A stretch of 64,000 nucleotides of DNA from JAEUIZ01 sp046155605 (GTDB lineage: Bacteria; Planctomycetota; Phycisphaerae; Phycisphaerales; UBA1924): contig JBJXFQ010000054.1 of the NCBI GenBank assembly GCA_046155605.1, positions 24,717-88,716 of the forward strand, given 5' to 3'. Below the pieces are notes generated by a model, which made no database searches, was not told the DNA's origin, and was given only the letters and a program-made list of their open reading frames with translations. Below, piece by piece: positions 42,035 to 51,384 of this stretch. Every line of letters begins with the position of its first letter. Positions within the stretch are counted from its first letter, which is position 1. A program made the translations under genes and the position numbers.

Positions 42035-43642
42035 ATGAGGCAACCGACGCCCCTTCCACCGCCGCACGACGAAATCGTTCCGATTCTGGACTTTGGCGGC
42101 CAGACGGCTCAACTGATCGCGCGACGAGTGCGTGAGGCCGGCGCGTTCTCGATGCTGGTTCATCCGGCGACCCCCGCCGCGGAACTGGCTCGGATGCGGC
42201 CCAAGGGGATCATTCTGTCCGGTGGGCCGGCGAGCGTGTATGACGAGGGCGCACCCCGATGCGACCCCGCGATTCTCGATCTGGGCGTCCCGGTGCTCGG
42301 GATCTGCTACGGCATGCAGTTGCTCTGCCAGATTCTCGGCGCGGACGTCACGCGAGCGGACCACCGCGAGTTCGGCCGGGCGAGCATCCAGATCGCGGAG
42401 CGCAAGGACCTCTTCAACGCCATACCCGAGCGGACGACCGTGTGGATGTCGCATGGGGATCAGGTGGCGGCGGGGGGGACGGGGGGCGCGGGCGGACCCC
42501 GATTTGACGTGCTGGCGTCGACGCCGACGTGCCCGCTCGCGGCGGTGCGGCACGCCGAGGGCAAACGCCGGTTCTATGGCGTGCAGTTTCACCCGGAGGT
42601 GACGCACACGCCGCACGGCGTGGACCTCTTGCGAAACTTTCTCTACGACATCTGCGGCTGCACGGGCACCTGGAAGATGTCGGACTTCGTCAATACAGCC
42701 GCGGCGCGCGTGAAAGAGCAGGTCGGAAACGGAAGGGTCATCTGCGGGCTCTCGGGCGGGGTCGATTCGTCGGTGACCGCGGCGCTCATTCATCGCGCGG
42801 TCGGCGATCAGTTGACGTGCGTCTTCGTCGACACTGGGCTCTTGCGGAAGAGCGAACGCGAACTCGTCGAGACGACGTTTCGGGACCACTTTCGCGTCGA
42901 CTTGCGGGTGGTCGATGCGGAAGCGGCGTTTCTCGGCGACCTGAAGGGGATCACCGAGCCGCAGGAGAAGCGGAGGCGGATCGGGCACCGGTTCATCGAG
43001 GTGTTCAAAAGCGAGGCGGAGAAGATCAAGCACGAGGGGCGCGGCGCGGTGCGATACCTCGCGCAGGGCACGCTCTATCCGGATGTGATCGAATCGGGGC
43101 AGGGATATGCGGGGCAGTCGGCGGGGATCAAGTTGCACCATAACGTCGGCGGGCTGCCTGAGGAACTGGGGTTCCAACTCGTCGAGCCCGTGCGCGATCT
43201 TTTCAAGGATGAAGTGCGGGCGCTGGGGCAGGTCCTCGGGCTGCCGGAGCAGATCATCTGGCGGCACCCGTTCCCCGGCCCCGGGCTGGCGATCCGAGTT
43301 CTGGGCGAGGTGACGCGGGAGCGGCTGGAGGTGCTTCGTGATTGCGATGAGATCGTGCTCGAAGAGATCGTGGCGAACAACCTGTATCGCACGACGAGCC
43401 AGGTTTTCGCCGTCCTGCTGCCCGTGCGGAGCGTCGGGGTGATGGGCGACGGGCGGACGTACGAGAGCGTGGTCGCGGTGCGAGCGGTCGAGACGCAGGA
43501 TTTCATGACAGCGGACTGGGCGCGGCTGCCGTATGAGGTCTTGGCGACAATTTCGAGCCGGATCATCAACGAGGTGCGCGGGGTGAATCGCGTGGTGTAC
43601 GACATCTCGAGCAAGCCGCCCGCGACGATCGAGTGGGAATAG
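42035..43642 (+). CDS. guaA: GMP synthase (glutamine-hydrolysing)
   Basis: The 535-residue enzyme has the class I glutaminase domain first: ILDFGGQTAQLIARRVRE, GICYGMQLL with catalytic Cys91, and YGVQFHPEVTHTP with His. The ATP pyrophosphatase domain follows with GLSGGVDSSVTAAL, then QGTLYPDVIESGQ and the dimerisation domain ending RVVYDISSKPPATIEWE. It converts XMP to GMP. It is divergent from the HEAT-like lipoprotein gene. A run of about 14 Gs follows its stop. Confidence 0.97.
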   Translation: MRQPTPLPPPHDEIVPILDFGGQTAQLIARRVREAGAFSMLVHPATPAAELARMRPKGIILSGGPASVYDEGAPRCDPAILDLGVPVLGICYGMQLLCQILGADVTRADHREFGRASIQIAERKDLFNAIPERTTVWMSHGDQVAAGGTGGAGGPRFDVLASTPTCPLAAVRHAEGKRRFYGVQFHPEVTHTPHGVDLLRNFLYDICGCTGTWKMSDFVNTAAARVKEQVGNGRVICGLSGGVDSSVTAALIHRAVGDQLTCVFVDTGLLRKSERELVETTFRDHFRVDLRVVDAEAAFLGDLKGITEPQEKRRRIGHRFIEVFKSEAEKIKHEGRGAVRYLAQGTLYPDVIESGQGYAGQSAGIKLHHNVGGLPEELGFQLVEPVRDLFKDEVRALGQVLGLPEQIIWRHPFPGPGLAIRVLGEVTRERLEVLRDCDEIVLEEIVANNLYRTTSQVFAVLLPVRSVGVMGDGRTYESVVAVRAVETQDFMTADWARLPYEVLATISSRIINEVRGVNRVVYDISSKPPATIEWE

Positions 43643-43644
43643 GC

Positions 43645-43658
43645 GGGGGGGGGGGGGG
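43645..43658. repeat. Poly-G run after guaA
   Basis: About 14 consecutive Gs begin two bases after the guaA stop codon. It is the longest homopolymer I noticed in the window. Its exact length is uncertain by sequencing. Confidence 0.85.
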
Positions 43659-43781
43659 CGGGGCGAGGCGGGAAGCAAGGCCGACGCGCTCGAGCCGCTA
43701 CGAAATCGCCAGGCGCGGACGGTGGAGCCCTTGGGATTCTCGGGCATTCGCCCGGCGCGGGCGGCGCGCCGATAATTAGGC

Positions 43782-43988
43782 ATGGTTTCACAGGTCACAC
43801 ATATTCCCTTTCAGAACGAAGTGATCGCCGAACTCGAGCCGCGGGCGAAAAAGTTCGGCATGGACGTGCCGACCTACTTGGCGTTCCTCGCGAGGGTTGA
43901 GATCCGCGGGCACGACAAGGAGTTCTCGCGCGCGGTCCGTTTCGCGTTCTCCAAGTACCCGCAGACTCTGCGGAAGTTGGCGCAGTGA
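43782..43988 (+). CDS. Putative antitoxin of Doc-family toxin
   Basis: The 68-residue protein is mostly helical and charged (AELEPRAKKFGMDVPTYLAF and EFSRAVRFAFSKYPQTLRKL) and lacks a clear DNA-binding motif at its N-terminus. Its stop overlaps the GTG of the Doc-type toxin gene by four bases, so position and size mark it as the likely antitoxin. It does not obviously belong to the Phd family by sequence. Confidence 0.6.
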   Translation: MVSQVTHIPFQNEVIAELEPRAKKFGMDVPTYLAFLARVEIRGHDKEFSRAVRFAFSKYPQTLRKLAQ

Positions 43989-44662
43989 ATTTTGGTGCGT
44001 TGACCAAGCCACCTCGTTTCCTCAGCGAGGGCGAGGTCGTCACGCTGCACGAACTCGCCATTCAGGCACACGGCGGTTCGACCGGGCTCCGTGATCGTGG
44101 GATGCTCCAGTCGGCGTTGGCGATGCCGCAGCAGGGCTTCGGCGGGCAGTTTGCACACACGATCCCGTTCGGCATGGCCGCTGCGTATGTCTTCCATTTG
44201 AGCAAGAATCACCCGTTTGTAGACGGCAACAAGCGAGTCGCGTTTGCCGCGGGGACCACGTTTTTGTTCCTGAACGGTTGGGAACTCACTGCGGCTGACG
44301 AGACCACGGCGGACGTGGTCTTGGCCGTGGTCGATGGTTCCCTGACGAAAGGTGATCTTGAGGCGTGGATCCAGTCGAATGTGCGAGCGCGTCCCACCAT
44401 CGAGCTTCGTGACTTCTTTGCCATGCTCCGGACCGAGCAACTGGCTCGTACCTTTGAGAGCGACGCGGCCGGTCCCATGCACGAGCGGGTAGCAAGCATC
44501 CTGGAAGCGTCAGGGGCGATCCCGGCGATCTTTGAGGGGAACGCCGGTGCTGTCTCGGCGGAGCAATCCGGCGACCAGGCGAGCGCCGACATTCTGCGTC
44601 AGCACACAATGCTGCTCACCGCGATCTACCGCATCGCTGAGGACACGGGCTACGAGTGGTAG
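43985..44662 (+). CDS. Doc/Fic-family toxin with C-terminal extension
   Basis: The 225-residue protein starts with GTG and has the death-on-curing core RFLSEGEVVTLHELAIQAHG, AAAYVFHLSKNHPFVDGNKR (Fic motif HPFVDGNKR, residues 76-84) and VAFAAGTTFLFLNGW. Doc proteins phosphorylate elongation factor Tu, halting translation. The core is about 130 residues, so about 90 more residues (SVRAQ-type helical region with ASADILRQHTMLLTAIYR) are extra. It follows its antitoxin immediately. Confidence 0.85.
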   Translation: MNFGALTKPPRFLSEGEVVTLHELAIQAHGGSTGLRDRGMLQSALAMPQQGFGGQFAHTIPFGMAAAYVFHLSKNHPFVDGNKRVAFAAGTTFLFLNGWELTAADETTADVVLAVVDGSLTKGDLEAWIQSNVRARPTIELRDFFAMLRTEQLARTFESDAAGPMHERVASILEASGAIPAIFEGNAGAVSAEQSGDQASADILRQHTMLLTAIYRIAEDTGYEW

Positions 44663-44721
44663 CGATATGCTTCAAGGTGGCTTTGTCCACTCGCTGCGAT
44701 TGAAATCACACTGAAATGAAA

Positions 44722-44746
44722 GCCGCCCTCCCTGGTGGAGGGCGGC
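44722..44746. terminator. Bidirectional terminator-like hairpin
   Basis: GCCGCCCTCC-CTGGT-GGAGGGCGGC forms a perfect 10-bp stem. On the minus strand it is followed by TTTCATTTC and on the plus strand, after nine bases, by TTTCAGTTTTTC. It sits between the Doc gene (+) and the giant repeat protein gene (-), so it could end both. Confidence 0.7.
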
Positions 44747-44770
44747 GTGGGAGTCGTTTCAGTTTTTCAA

Positions 44771-44792
44771 ACAGGCGGGACGCCTATGCCAC
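44771..44792. repeat. Short palindromic repeat, copy 2
   Basis: ACAGGCGGGACGCCTATGCCAC is a close relative of the repeat at 22671. Here the stem is AGGCG/CGCCT with a GGA loop; both outer bases differ from copy 3 but stay complementary. Confidence 0.7.
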
Positions 44793-44801
44793 TCATCTTC
44801 A

Positions 44802-44823
44802 CACGGGCGGGACGCCCATACCA
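44802..44823. repeat. Short palindromic repeat, copy 3
   Basis: CACGGGCGGGACGCCCATACCAC has stem GGGCG/CGCCC and loop GGA. It lies 9 bases from copy 2, in the same orientation, just downstream of the giant repeat-protein gene. Confidence 0.7.
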
Positions 44824-44840
44824 CCTTTCCATATACAGGC

Positions 44841-47800
44841 TCAGATGTTGGTGATGGGTTCGGTGAGGCCCAGCGGCGCGCCCTTGGTGCTCCAGCCGCC
44901 TTGCAGCACGAGGTCGTAGTGGTTCATGCTCATCACGAACGGTGCCGAGGCCGTGGCCTGGACGGCGAAGTAGTTGAAGACGTACGAGTTCAGCACCGCG
45001 GGGAGTTGGTGCAGGTTGATGAGTTGGAAGTCCTTGGCACCGACCGTGAAGGTGTGCGAGGTGACCGTGCCCTGGCGATAGATGAAGTCGAGCGTGATGT
45101 TGAGCGGGTCGGTGGTGGGGTTGTAGAAGAACGCCGTCTCGAAGTAGAGCGTGCCCGCCTTGTTGCGGTTGATGAAGGCGTCGCCCACGAACCAACTGGT
45201 CCCCGCGCGATTCGCGCCCTGCGTCGCGTCCGAATCGTTGAACTGAACGGTCTCGGCGAGGACGGTGATCTTGGTGGACGCGTCGTAGCGGAGGCCGACC
45301 GCCTGATCGGCGACGAGGCCAAGTTCGGCTGGCGTAAATGTGAGTCGCTCGAACGCACCGATCGAGATGGGACGGACGAGGTCCGGCAGGCCGGAACTGA
45401 CGTACTTGCCGACGAGCCCGATGGTCGTCGCGGTGTTGGAGTTATTGAAGAAGGTGATGTTCGTGGTGGCACCCAACTGATTCTGGATGCCGGGGATAAC
45501 GCCGGAAGTCGCGCCACCGTCGGCGTCGCCCAGCACGGCATAGCCGGAGGCGGTGTCGAGGTCGTAGTGGCTGAGCGCGGCGACGATGCCGATGTGCTCG
45601 TCAGCAGGATTCGCCGGTGCTGAAGTGACGACGAAGGAGAACTCGCCGTTCTGGAGCATCGGCGTGTCGTTGAAGTTCCATCCGAGTCGGCGATTGCCCT
45701 GCACCGTCTGGCTGAACGCGACGGACTGGCCGTTGGGGTAGTAGGCGGTGAGGGTGACGACGGCAGCGGAGGGGTTGGGGTTGTAATAGACGAGGAAGTC
45801 CTGGATGGAGCCTGGGAACTTAGTGCCGCGGGCGAAACTCCACTGGGTCGAGGGCTCGCCGGTGAACGCCTCGCCGAGGGTGTTGCCGAAGTCATAGTGC
45901 GAGATATTGGCGGCGAGGAAGCCGTCGGATTCAACGACGATGGCGTAGGGCCGGTTGAGGAGGACGCCGGGGAGCGCGCCGGAGGGGCCGTTGCTGATGG
46001 TGATGCCGCCGCGAGAGTTGGCGGCGATGGTGCCGTTGTTGACGATGACGGTCTCGGGATCGTTGCCCTCGTAGCGGAGGCGGATGGTGTAGTTGACCTC
46101 GTGGTTGTTGGCGTTGCCGATCGATACATATTCGCGGACGCGTGCGGAAGAGAAGCCCTCGGGGTAGTACAGGAAGAACGTCTCCGGGGCGGTGTCGATG
46201 CGAACGGAGTAGGCACCGGTGAGCCCGGCAAGGCCGTCAACTTCGACGTAGTACTTCTGGTTGGGGGCGTTGATGCTGAAGGCGATTGTGGCCTCGACGC
46301 CGGCGGTGCCGACGGTGTCCTGCGCGATGAGTTGGAGGTTTGGCCCGAAGACTCTCAGGCCGAGACGATCGGGGAGTTGACCGCCCGGCTTGACGATGTT
46401 GATGTAGGCGGTTCGAGGCTGAGAGGTTGAGCCGCTGAGGCTGTTGAAGACGAAGAGGTCGGTGTCGCCGCCGAGTTCGATCAGGCCCGTCGCGTTACCA
46501 TCGCCGCTTCGGGCGTTGAGGGGGATGAGTGTGGCGTTGGCGAAATCGCCGGCGTTGGCATGGTCGTCCGGGCCGGGCGGCGGGGTGCCGCCAAAGACGG
46601 CGACGGCATAGGAGCCGGAGGTGGGCATGGTCGTGGGGTCAGAGGAGATCAGCACGTAGTAGCGACGCGCGGCGAGGGTGGAATAGGTGCGCGTGACGGA
46701 GCCGTTGAGGAGTCCGTCCTCGTCGAGGGCGTCGCCGTCGCGGATCTGCCCGCCCACCTGAGCCTCGTTGAAGTCGAAGAACCGAAGGACGGGGCGGATG
46801 CCGCTGCCTGGCGTGTCGATCGTGACCTGGAGGTTGCCGTTGACGAGCGTGTCCACGCGGAAGAGATCGGAATCGGAGGTGACTTCGATGACGCCGGTCT
46901 CGGCACCGACGCCGGAGAAGGTCGAGAGCACGATCGGGTCGGCGATCGAGAACTCGGAGATGTTGGGATGGTCGTCGGCGGTCGGAGCGCCGACGTTCAC
47001 AAGGTACCGGCCGCTATCCGAGGTCTTGAACGTGTTGCCCGTTGCCGGCGCGCCCTCGATCATCACAAAGTACTTGGCGTTGCGCTGCGCGGTGAAGGTG
47101 TAGGTGGCGATGGACTGCGGCGCGTCGGGGCCTGTGACCTGCGGCTGGTTGCTCGTGGAGTCGAAGACCGCCAGCCCGTTCTCGTCGATCACGCGGACGC
47201 GCGGGAACAGGAGGCTCTCGGCCGTCGAGATGACGTTGATCGTCGCGGTCCCCTGCGACTGCGAGGTGAAGGTGAACAGATCGGAATCGCCCGTGAGTTC
47301 GATCATGCCCGCGGAGCCGCCGGTGCCGGTCGTGCCCAGGTTGATCAGCGTTGCAACATCGAACTGGCCGGCGACGATGGCCGAGCCCGGTGGCGGCGGA
47401 TTCGGTCCGTCCGGGTGGTCGTCGGTGGTGACGTTGAAGTCGAGCGTCATGTTGTAGTCGCCGAAATCGACGTTGGGGTCGATGCCGCCAATGACGACAA
47501 AGTAGTTGTTGAAGGTCTCGTTGGTCATCGTCGAGGTGCGAGGCGGAGCCGTGAGGGCGACGGTGATGGTGGTCGAGGTGGCACCGTTGCCGCCGCCGAA
47601 GCCGACGATCAGCAGCACGGGATGACCGCTCGGATCCTCGCTGATCTCGTAGACGAACACGCTGGGACGAAGCGTGGGAGTGATGCCATCGACGGTGATC
47701 GAGACGGTGTCGTAGGCGATCGTGGAGAAGGTGAAGACATCAGTATCCCCGGCGCTCTCGATGCTGCCCGAGACCGTTTCGGTGCCGTCGTAGTCGTAAC

Positions 47801-50800
47801 TGTTGGACGGGATATCCGTCGCGGCAAAGAGATTCGGCTCGCTCGCGTGGTCGTCGGAGAAGGGGGCACCCTGGAGGCTCACCGTGTAGCGGCCCTGCTG
47901 GCCCGCGCCGTCGACCGCGACGTAGAAGCGTTCACCCTGGTTCGTGAGAATATTGACCGAGGCCGTCCCGGTGTTCGAGGAGACCTGGCTCTGCGCGATG
48001 AGGTTGCCGGTGCCGTCGTAGACGCTCACGCGGCGGCTGAAGGCGTCTCCGGCGCGTCGATCGGCACTGATCGTCATCGTGCCGGTCGCGGGGGCGAGGA
48101 ACTGGAACAGGTCGGCATCGGCGGGATTGCCCGGCGTCAGCGCGATCTCGCCATCGACCGAGCCGAGCGTCGTTGACGTGCTCGTCGTGTCGAGATCAAC
48201 CGGGATGGGCGTGGCCTGCGGATTGACAACAAGGCCTGTGAAGGGCGGGTTGATGTGATCGTCGTCAAAGCCGTTGAAGGGCATCGAGTTGACCAGGAGT
48301 TCGTAACTGCCGGTGGCGTGACGCCAATCGACCTTGGGGAACGTGAGGCTGAAGTTCTGACGCTGCCCGCTCTCGACCTGCAGGAAGTAGGTGTTGCCCG
48401 CGACGACGGGGAACGTGACGCGAGCGTCGCGGCGTTGGAATGTCTTGCCGACAAACTCGCCGGTGTCGGTGGTGTCGGACTCGCCCGCGGTGACCGAGTT
48501 GTCGTTGTTGTAGGCGATCTCGGTGAAGTCGTTGCGGAAGACGCGGAGCGCGGAATCGAGCGGACTGTCATAGGTCTTGGAGAGGCCGCCGCGGACGTCG
48601 TTGTTGAGGCGGATGGGTGTGGGCGGCGGCGGAGGCTGCGTGACGAGATCACGCTCCTCGGTGTCGATGCTGCCCTCCCAGAACTCGTCGGCAAGATCAG
48701 TGGTGTTGACGCGGACCTCGGCCGTGCCGGTGTAGAGCGCGCGGAACTGGAAGAGGTCGGCATCGGTCGCCGAGGTGAGGTTGCCCAAGTCGGAGAGTTG
48801 GAAGATGACGCGGCCGCGCGAGCCCGCGGTGCCGACAAAGTCTTCCACATCGGCACCCATCCCCGCGCCCAACATGTCGTCGTTGACCTTGTCGAACGAA
48901 TAGCCTCGGCCCAGGAGCGGGGCGGTGAAGTTCCCGGTCCGAACTGTGTAGAAACCGAAGCCGAGGTTGACGAGCGCACCGCCGGCTGCGTTGACGTAGT
49001 TGACCGCGTCGCCGGTGTTCGGGTCGATCTGAAGTTCGTAGGCGTTGGCCCATTCACCCGCCTCGGCGATCCGCGGGCTAAACTTGCTGACATCGGGGTT
49101 TACCGGGGCCGGCGCGGCGGTGGTGCTCGTGTCCGCGTCAGCATCCACCTGCACCTCGACGTTGTAGCGTCCGGCGCCGGCCTCGCTCGAAATCTCAAGG
49201 TAGTAGACCTCGCCGCCCCAGACCTGCAGGGCGTCATTGGCGATTGCGGGCAAGGAATAGTTGGGGACTGTGCCCATCGGGGGCGGACCAGGGAATGGAG
49301 GCGTCGGCGGGAGCGAGGCCGGGTCGATGACGCCGGAGGGCTCGAGGAAGCCGCCTAGCGTCGTGTTGTTGTAGCCGTTCTGCCCCGGGTAGACCTGGTT
49401 GAACTTGGAGTCGAAGACGCGGACGCGGGTGTTCTCGAGCGTGCCGCCGATCGCCTTGATCTGGAGCCGCGTCGAGGGGCGATATTTCGGTTCCCAGATC
49501 GGCGGCAGCAGGCCCATGGGATTGACTGTGCGCTCGTCCCGATTCCCGCTGAAGTCGCCCAGCATGTCCACGGGTGGGACGAACTGGAAGATGTCGGTGT
49601 CGCCTCCGGTCTCGATGCGGCCCTGGGCGAAGCCGCGCACAACCTGGACGTGATGCGGGGGCACGGGGACCGCCGGATTAAGGTTGCCGAACTGCGCCGC
49701 AGGGAAGGGCGACGGTGCGGGCTCAGGCGCGCCCCAGATCAGCGGCGTGGCCAACTCAAACCCGCGCTTCCGCTCCTCGTTGGTGGGGTTGACCGGTGGC
49801 GTGCCGGTGCCCGCGGCGATGAAGTCCTGGTGGTCGTCAAGGCCCGTCGCCGTGTTGATCGTGTGGTGGACTTCGAGTTCGAGCGCGAAGGTGCCGCCCG
49901 CACTGCCGTCGAAGTTCTCGACGATGACGAAGTAGTCCTTCCCGCCCTCGAGTTCGGTGATGATCTGTGAGAATGGGCCGGGGAGTTCGTTGAACGCGAT
50001 CTGCACGCCCGCATCGCTGTAGAGGCGCACGGCGGAGTCCGGGATCGGCGCAAGGCCCGCACCGGCGTTCACGGTGATCCAACTGAAACCCGAGCCCTGA
50101 GCCTTGAAGCGGAAGAGCGTGCCCAGTGACGACGAGGGAACGCTCGAGTTGCTCGCACCAAGCCGCGTCACCGGATCGATCGCCACCGCGGCCGCGATGG
50201 CGTCGATGTTGAGCGTGAAACTGCCGGTGCTGGTGGCCGCGGCAAAGATGTCGTCGCTTCGGACGCGGACGTAATACGTCTGGCTCGGCGCGAACCGCAC
50301 GGCCAGGAAAGCATTGGTCCGGTTGCCGGCATCGCTGTCAAACGCCAGTGCGTTCCCGTTGCCGTCGTAAATGTCGATCCGTGTGTTGAGGTCCGCCGCG
50401 TCCGCCACGCCCGTGATCATGGCGAGGCTGCCGAAGTTGGCACCCGATCCGGTGTTGACGGCATAAACAACATCGCTGCCCTTGAGCGTGATCATTCCGC
50501 CCGCGGTGCCAACGCCAGAGGCGGGGTTCAGCGCGGGGAAGGCGGTCGCGATGGCGTCGACACGGATGTTGTAAGCGCCCGTCGAGCCCGAGCCCATCGC
50601 CAGGTCGGAGAGCACGCGGACGTAATAGGTATCGCCCGCAGTGGCCTTGAAGCCGACCCAGCCGTCGCGGAAGGCACCCGAGGTCAGGGTTCCGTTATTC
50701 GAGCTCGAGCGCAACAGCGTCGCGGTCCCGCCGGGCGTCCCTGTATAGATCTCAACGCGTGAGTCGAGGACGTTGGCGTTGTTCAGCCCGTCGGCCCAGA

Positions 50801-51104
50801 CCGTGACGAAGTCCGCTCCCGCCGGCGCGGTGAACTGGAAGACGTCATCGTCCATCGCGGGATTAATCGTCCCGGCCACCTGCCCCGCCCCAGTGCCATC
50901 CAGCGTGATTGCGGTCGGCGTGGCGGGGGTTGGGTTATTGAAGACCTGCAGGAAACTCGGGTGGTCACCAGCGAGCAGGACGCGGCCTTCGAGCGCCTCG
51001 ATGGGCGTCTCGATCCGCGCACGACCGGATCGCCGGATTAGCGTCCGGGCTCCGAATCGGTTGACGTGTCCATCTCTGCTCGAACGATGCTCCCATCGGC
51101 TCAT
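44841..51104 (-). CDS. Giant secreted PPC-repeat surface protein with LEPR-XLL-type motif
   Basis: The 2087-residue protein lacks a classical signal peptide but has ETPIEALEGRVLLAGD near residue 33-48, the LEPR-XLL motif of planctomycete giant surface proteins. At least eight PPC-like (pre-peptidase C-terminal) modules follow, each with a D-x-D-x-F motif (DDDVFQF, DTDIFQF, DADLFQF twice, DTDVFTF, DSDLFTF, DSDLFRV, DTDLFVF) and many YYVxV strands. The last 430 residues hold three or so related units marked by NISHYDFG, ALSHYDLD and SMNHYDLV. The acidic loops suggest calcium binding. Likely a surface or matrix structural protein. Confidence 0.75.
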   Translation of the reverse strand: MSRWEHRSSRDGHVNRFGARTLIRRSGRARIETPIEALEGRVLLAGDHPSFLQVFNNPTPATPTAITLDGTGAGQVAGTINPAMDDDVFQFTAPAGADFVTVWADGLNNANVLDSRVEIYTGTPGGTATLLRSSSNNGTLTSGAFRDGWVGFKATAGDTYYVRVLSDLAMGSGSTGAYNIRVDAIATAFPALNPASGVGTAGGMITLKGSDVVYAVNTGSGANFGSLAMITGVADAADLNTRIDIYDGNGNALAFDSDAGNRTNAFLAVRFAPSQTYYVRVRSDDIFAAATSTGSFTLNIDAIAAAVAIDPVTRLGASNSSVPSSSLGTLFRFKAQGSGFSWITVNAGAGLAPIPDSAVRLYSDAGVQIAFNELPGPFSQIITELEGGKDYFVIVENFDGSAGGTFALELEVHHTINTATGLDDHQDFIAAGTGTPPVNPTNEERKRGFELATPLIWGAPEPAPSPFPAAQFGNLNPAVPVPPHHVQVVRGFAQGRIETGGDTDIFQFVPPVDMLGDFSGNRDERTVNPMGLLPPIWEPKYRPSTRLQIKAIGGTLENTRVRVFDSKFNQVYPGQNGYNNTTLGGFLEPSGVIDPASLPPTPPFPGPPPMGTVPNYSLPAIANDALQVWGGEVYYLEISSEAGAGRYNVEVQVDADADTSTTAAPAPVNPDVSKFSPRIAEAGEWANAYELQIDPNTGDAVNYVNAAGGALVNLGFGFYTVRTGNFTAPLLGRGYSFDKVNDDMLGAGMGADVEDFVGTAGSRGRVIFQLSDLGNLTSATDADLFQFRALYTGTAEVRVNTTDLADEFWEGSIDTEERDLVTQPPPPPTPIRLNNDVRGGLSKTYDSPLDSALRVFRNDFTEIAYNNDNSVTAGESDTTDTGEFVGKTFQRRDARVTFPVVAGNTYFLQVESGQRQNFSLTFPKVDWRHATGSYELLVNSMPFNGFDDDHINPPFTGLVVNPQATPIPVDLDTTSTSTTLGSVDGEIALTPGNPADADLFQFLAPATGTMTISADRRAGDAFSRRVSVYDGTGNLIAQSQVSSNTGTASVNILTNQGERFYVAVDGAGQQGRYTVSLQGAPFSDDHASEPNLFAATDIPSNSYDYDGTETVSGSIESAGDTDVFTFSTIAYDTVSITVDGITPTLRPSVFVYEISEDPSGHPVLLIVGFGGGNGATSTTITVALTAPPRTSTMTNETFNNYFVVIGGIDPNVDFGDYNMTLDFNVTTDDHPDGPNPPPPGSAIVAGQFDVATLINLGTTGTGGSAGMIELTGDSDLFTFTSQSQGTATINVISTAESLLFPRVRVIDENGLAVFDSTSNQPQVTGPDAPQSIATYTFTAQRNAKYFVMIEGAPATGNTFKTSDSGRYLVNVGAPTADDHPNISEFSIADPIVLSTFSGVGAETGVIEVTSDSDLFRVDTLVNGNLQVTIDTPGSGIRPVLRFFDFNEAQVGGQIRDGDALDEDGLLNGSVTRTYSTLAARRYYVLISSDPTTMPTSGSYAVAVFGGTPPPGPDDHANAGDFANATLIPLNARSGDGNATGLIELGGDTDLFVFNSLSGSTSQPRTAYINIVKPGGQLPDRLGLRVFGPNLQLIAQDTVGTAGVEATIAFSINAPNQKYYVEVDGLAGLTGAYSVRIDTAPETFFLYYPEGFSSARVREYVSIGNANNHEVNYTIRLRYEGNDPETVIVNNGTIAANSRGGITISNGPSGALPGVLLNRPYAIVVESDGFLAANISHYDFGNTLGEAFTGEPSTQWSFARGTKFPGSIQDFLVYYNPNPSAAVVTLTAYYPNGQSVAFSQTVQGNRRLGWNFNDTPMLQNGEFSFVVTSAPANPADEHIGIVAALSHYDLDTASGYAVLGDADGGATSGVIPGIQNQLGATTNITFFNNSNTATTIGLVGKYVSSGLPDLVRPISIGAFERLTFTPAELGLVADQAVGLRYDASTKITVLAETVQFNDSDATQGANRAGTSWFVGDAFINRNKAGTLYFETAFFYNPTTDPLNITLDFIYRQGTVTSHTFTVGAKDFQLINLHQLPAVLNSYVFNYFAVQATASAPFVMSMNHYDLVLQGGWSTKGAPLGLTEPITNI

Positions 51105-51384
51105 GGCGGACTCCGTGCAGTCAGGTCTCTTGGGTCGGGACGCCGAAACCTACTCGGCGTCCACCGGCTTGTGCGGGCTCAACTCCCGGCCGCGGCGGCG
51201 CGTGACACTTCACGCCAACCCCTCGTGCCGTCGCCTCGCGCGACGACCCGCGGCCCAGCATACTCGACCTCCGCCCGCGGCGTCCAGCCTGCCCGGATGC
51301 CCAGCGGCGACGAGTGCGCAGCCTCCCCCGTACATCTCCCATGTTCGATAACCCGCGCCGATCGGTTCCACCTCTTGGCAGCGA

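Noticed and set aside
41771..43798. 675-residue minus-strand frame opposite guaA
   Set aside because: Arg/His/Pro-rich antisense shadow of guaA without recognisable domains.
46560..48176. 538-residue plus-strand frame inside the giant PPC gene
   Set aside because: Antisense to a well-supported repeat protein; composition only.
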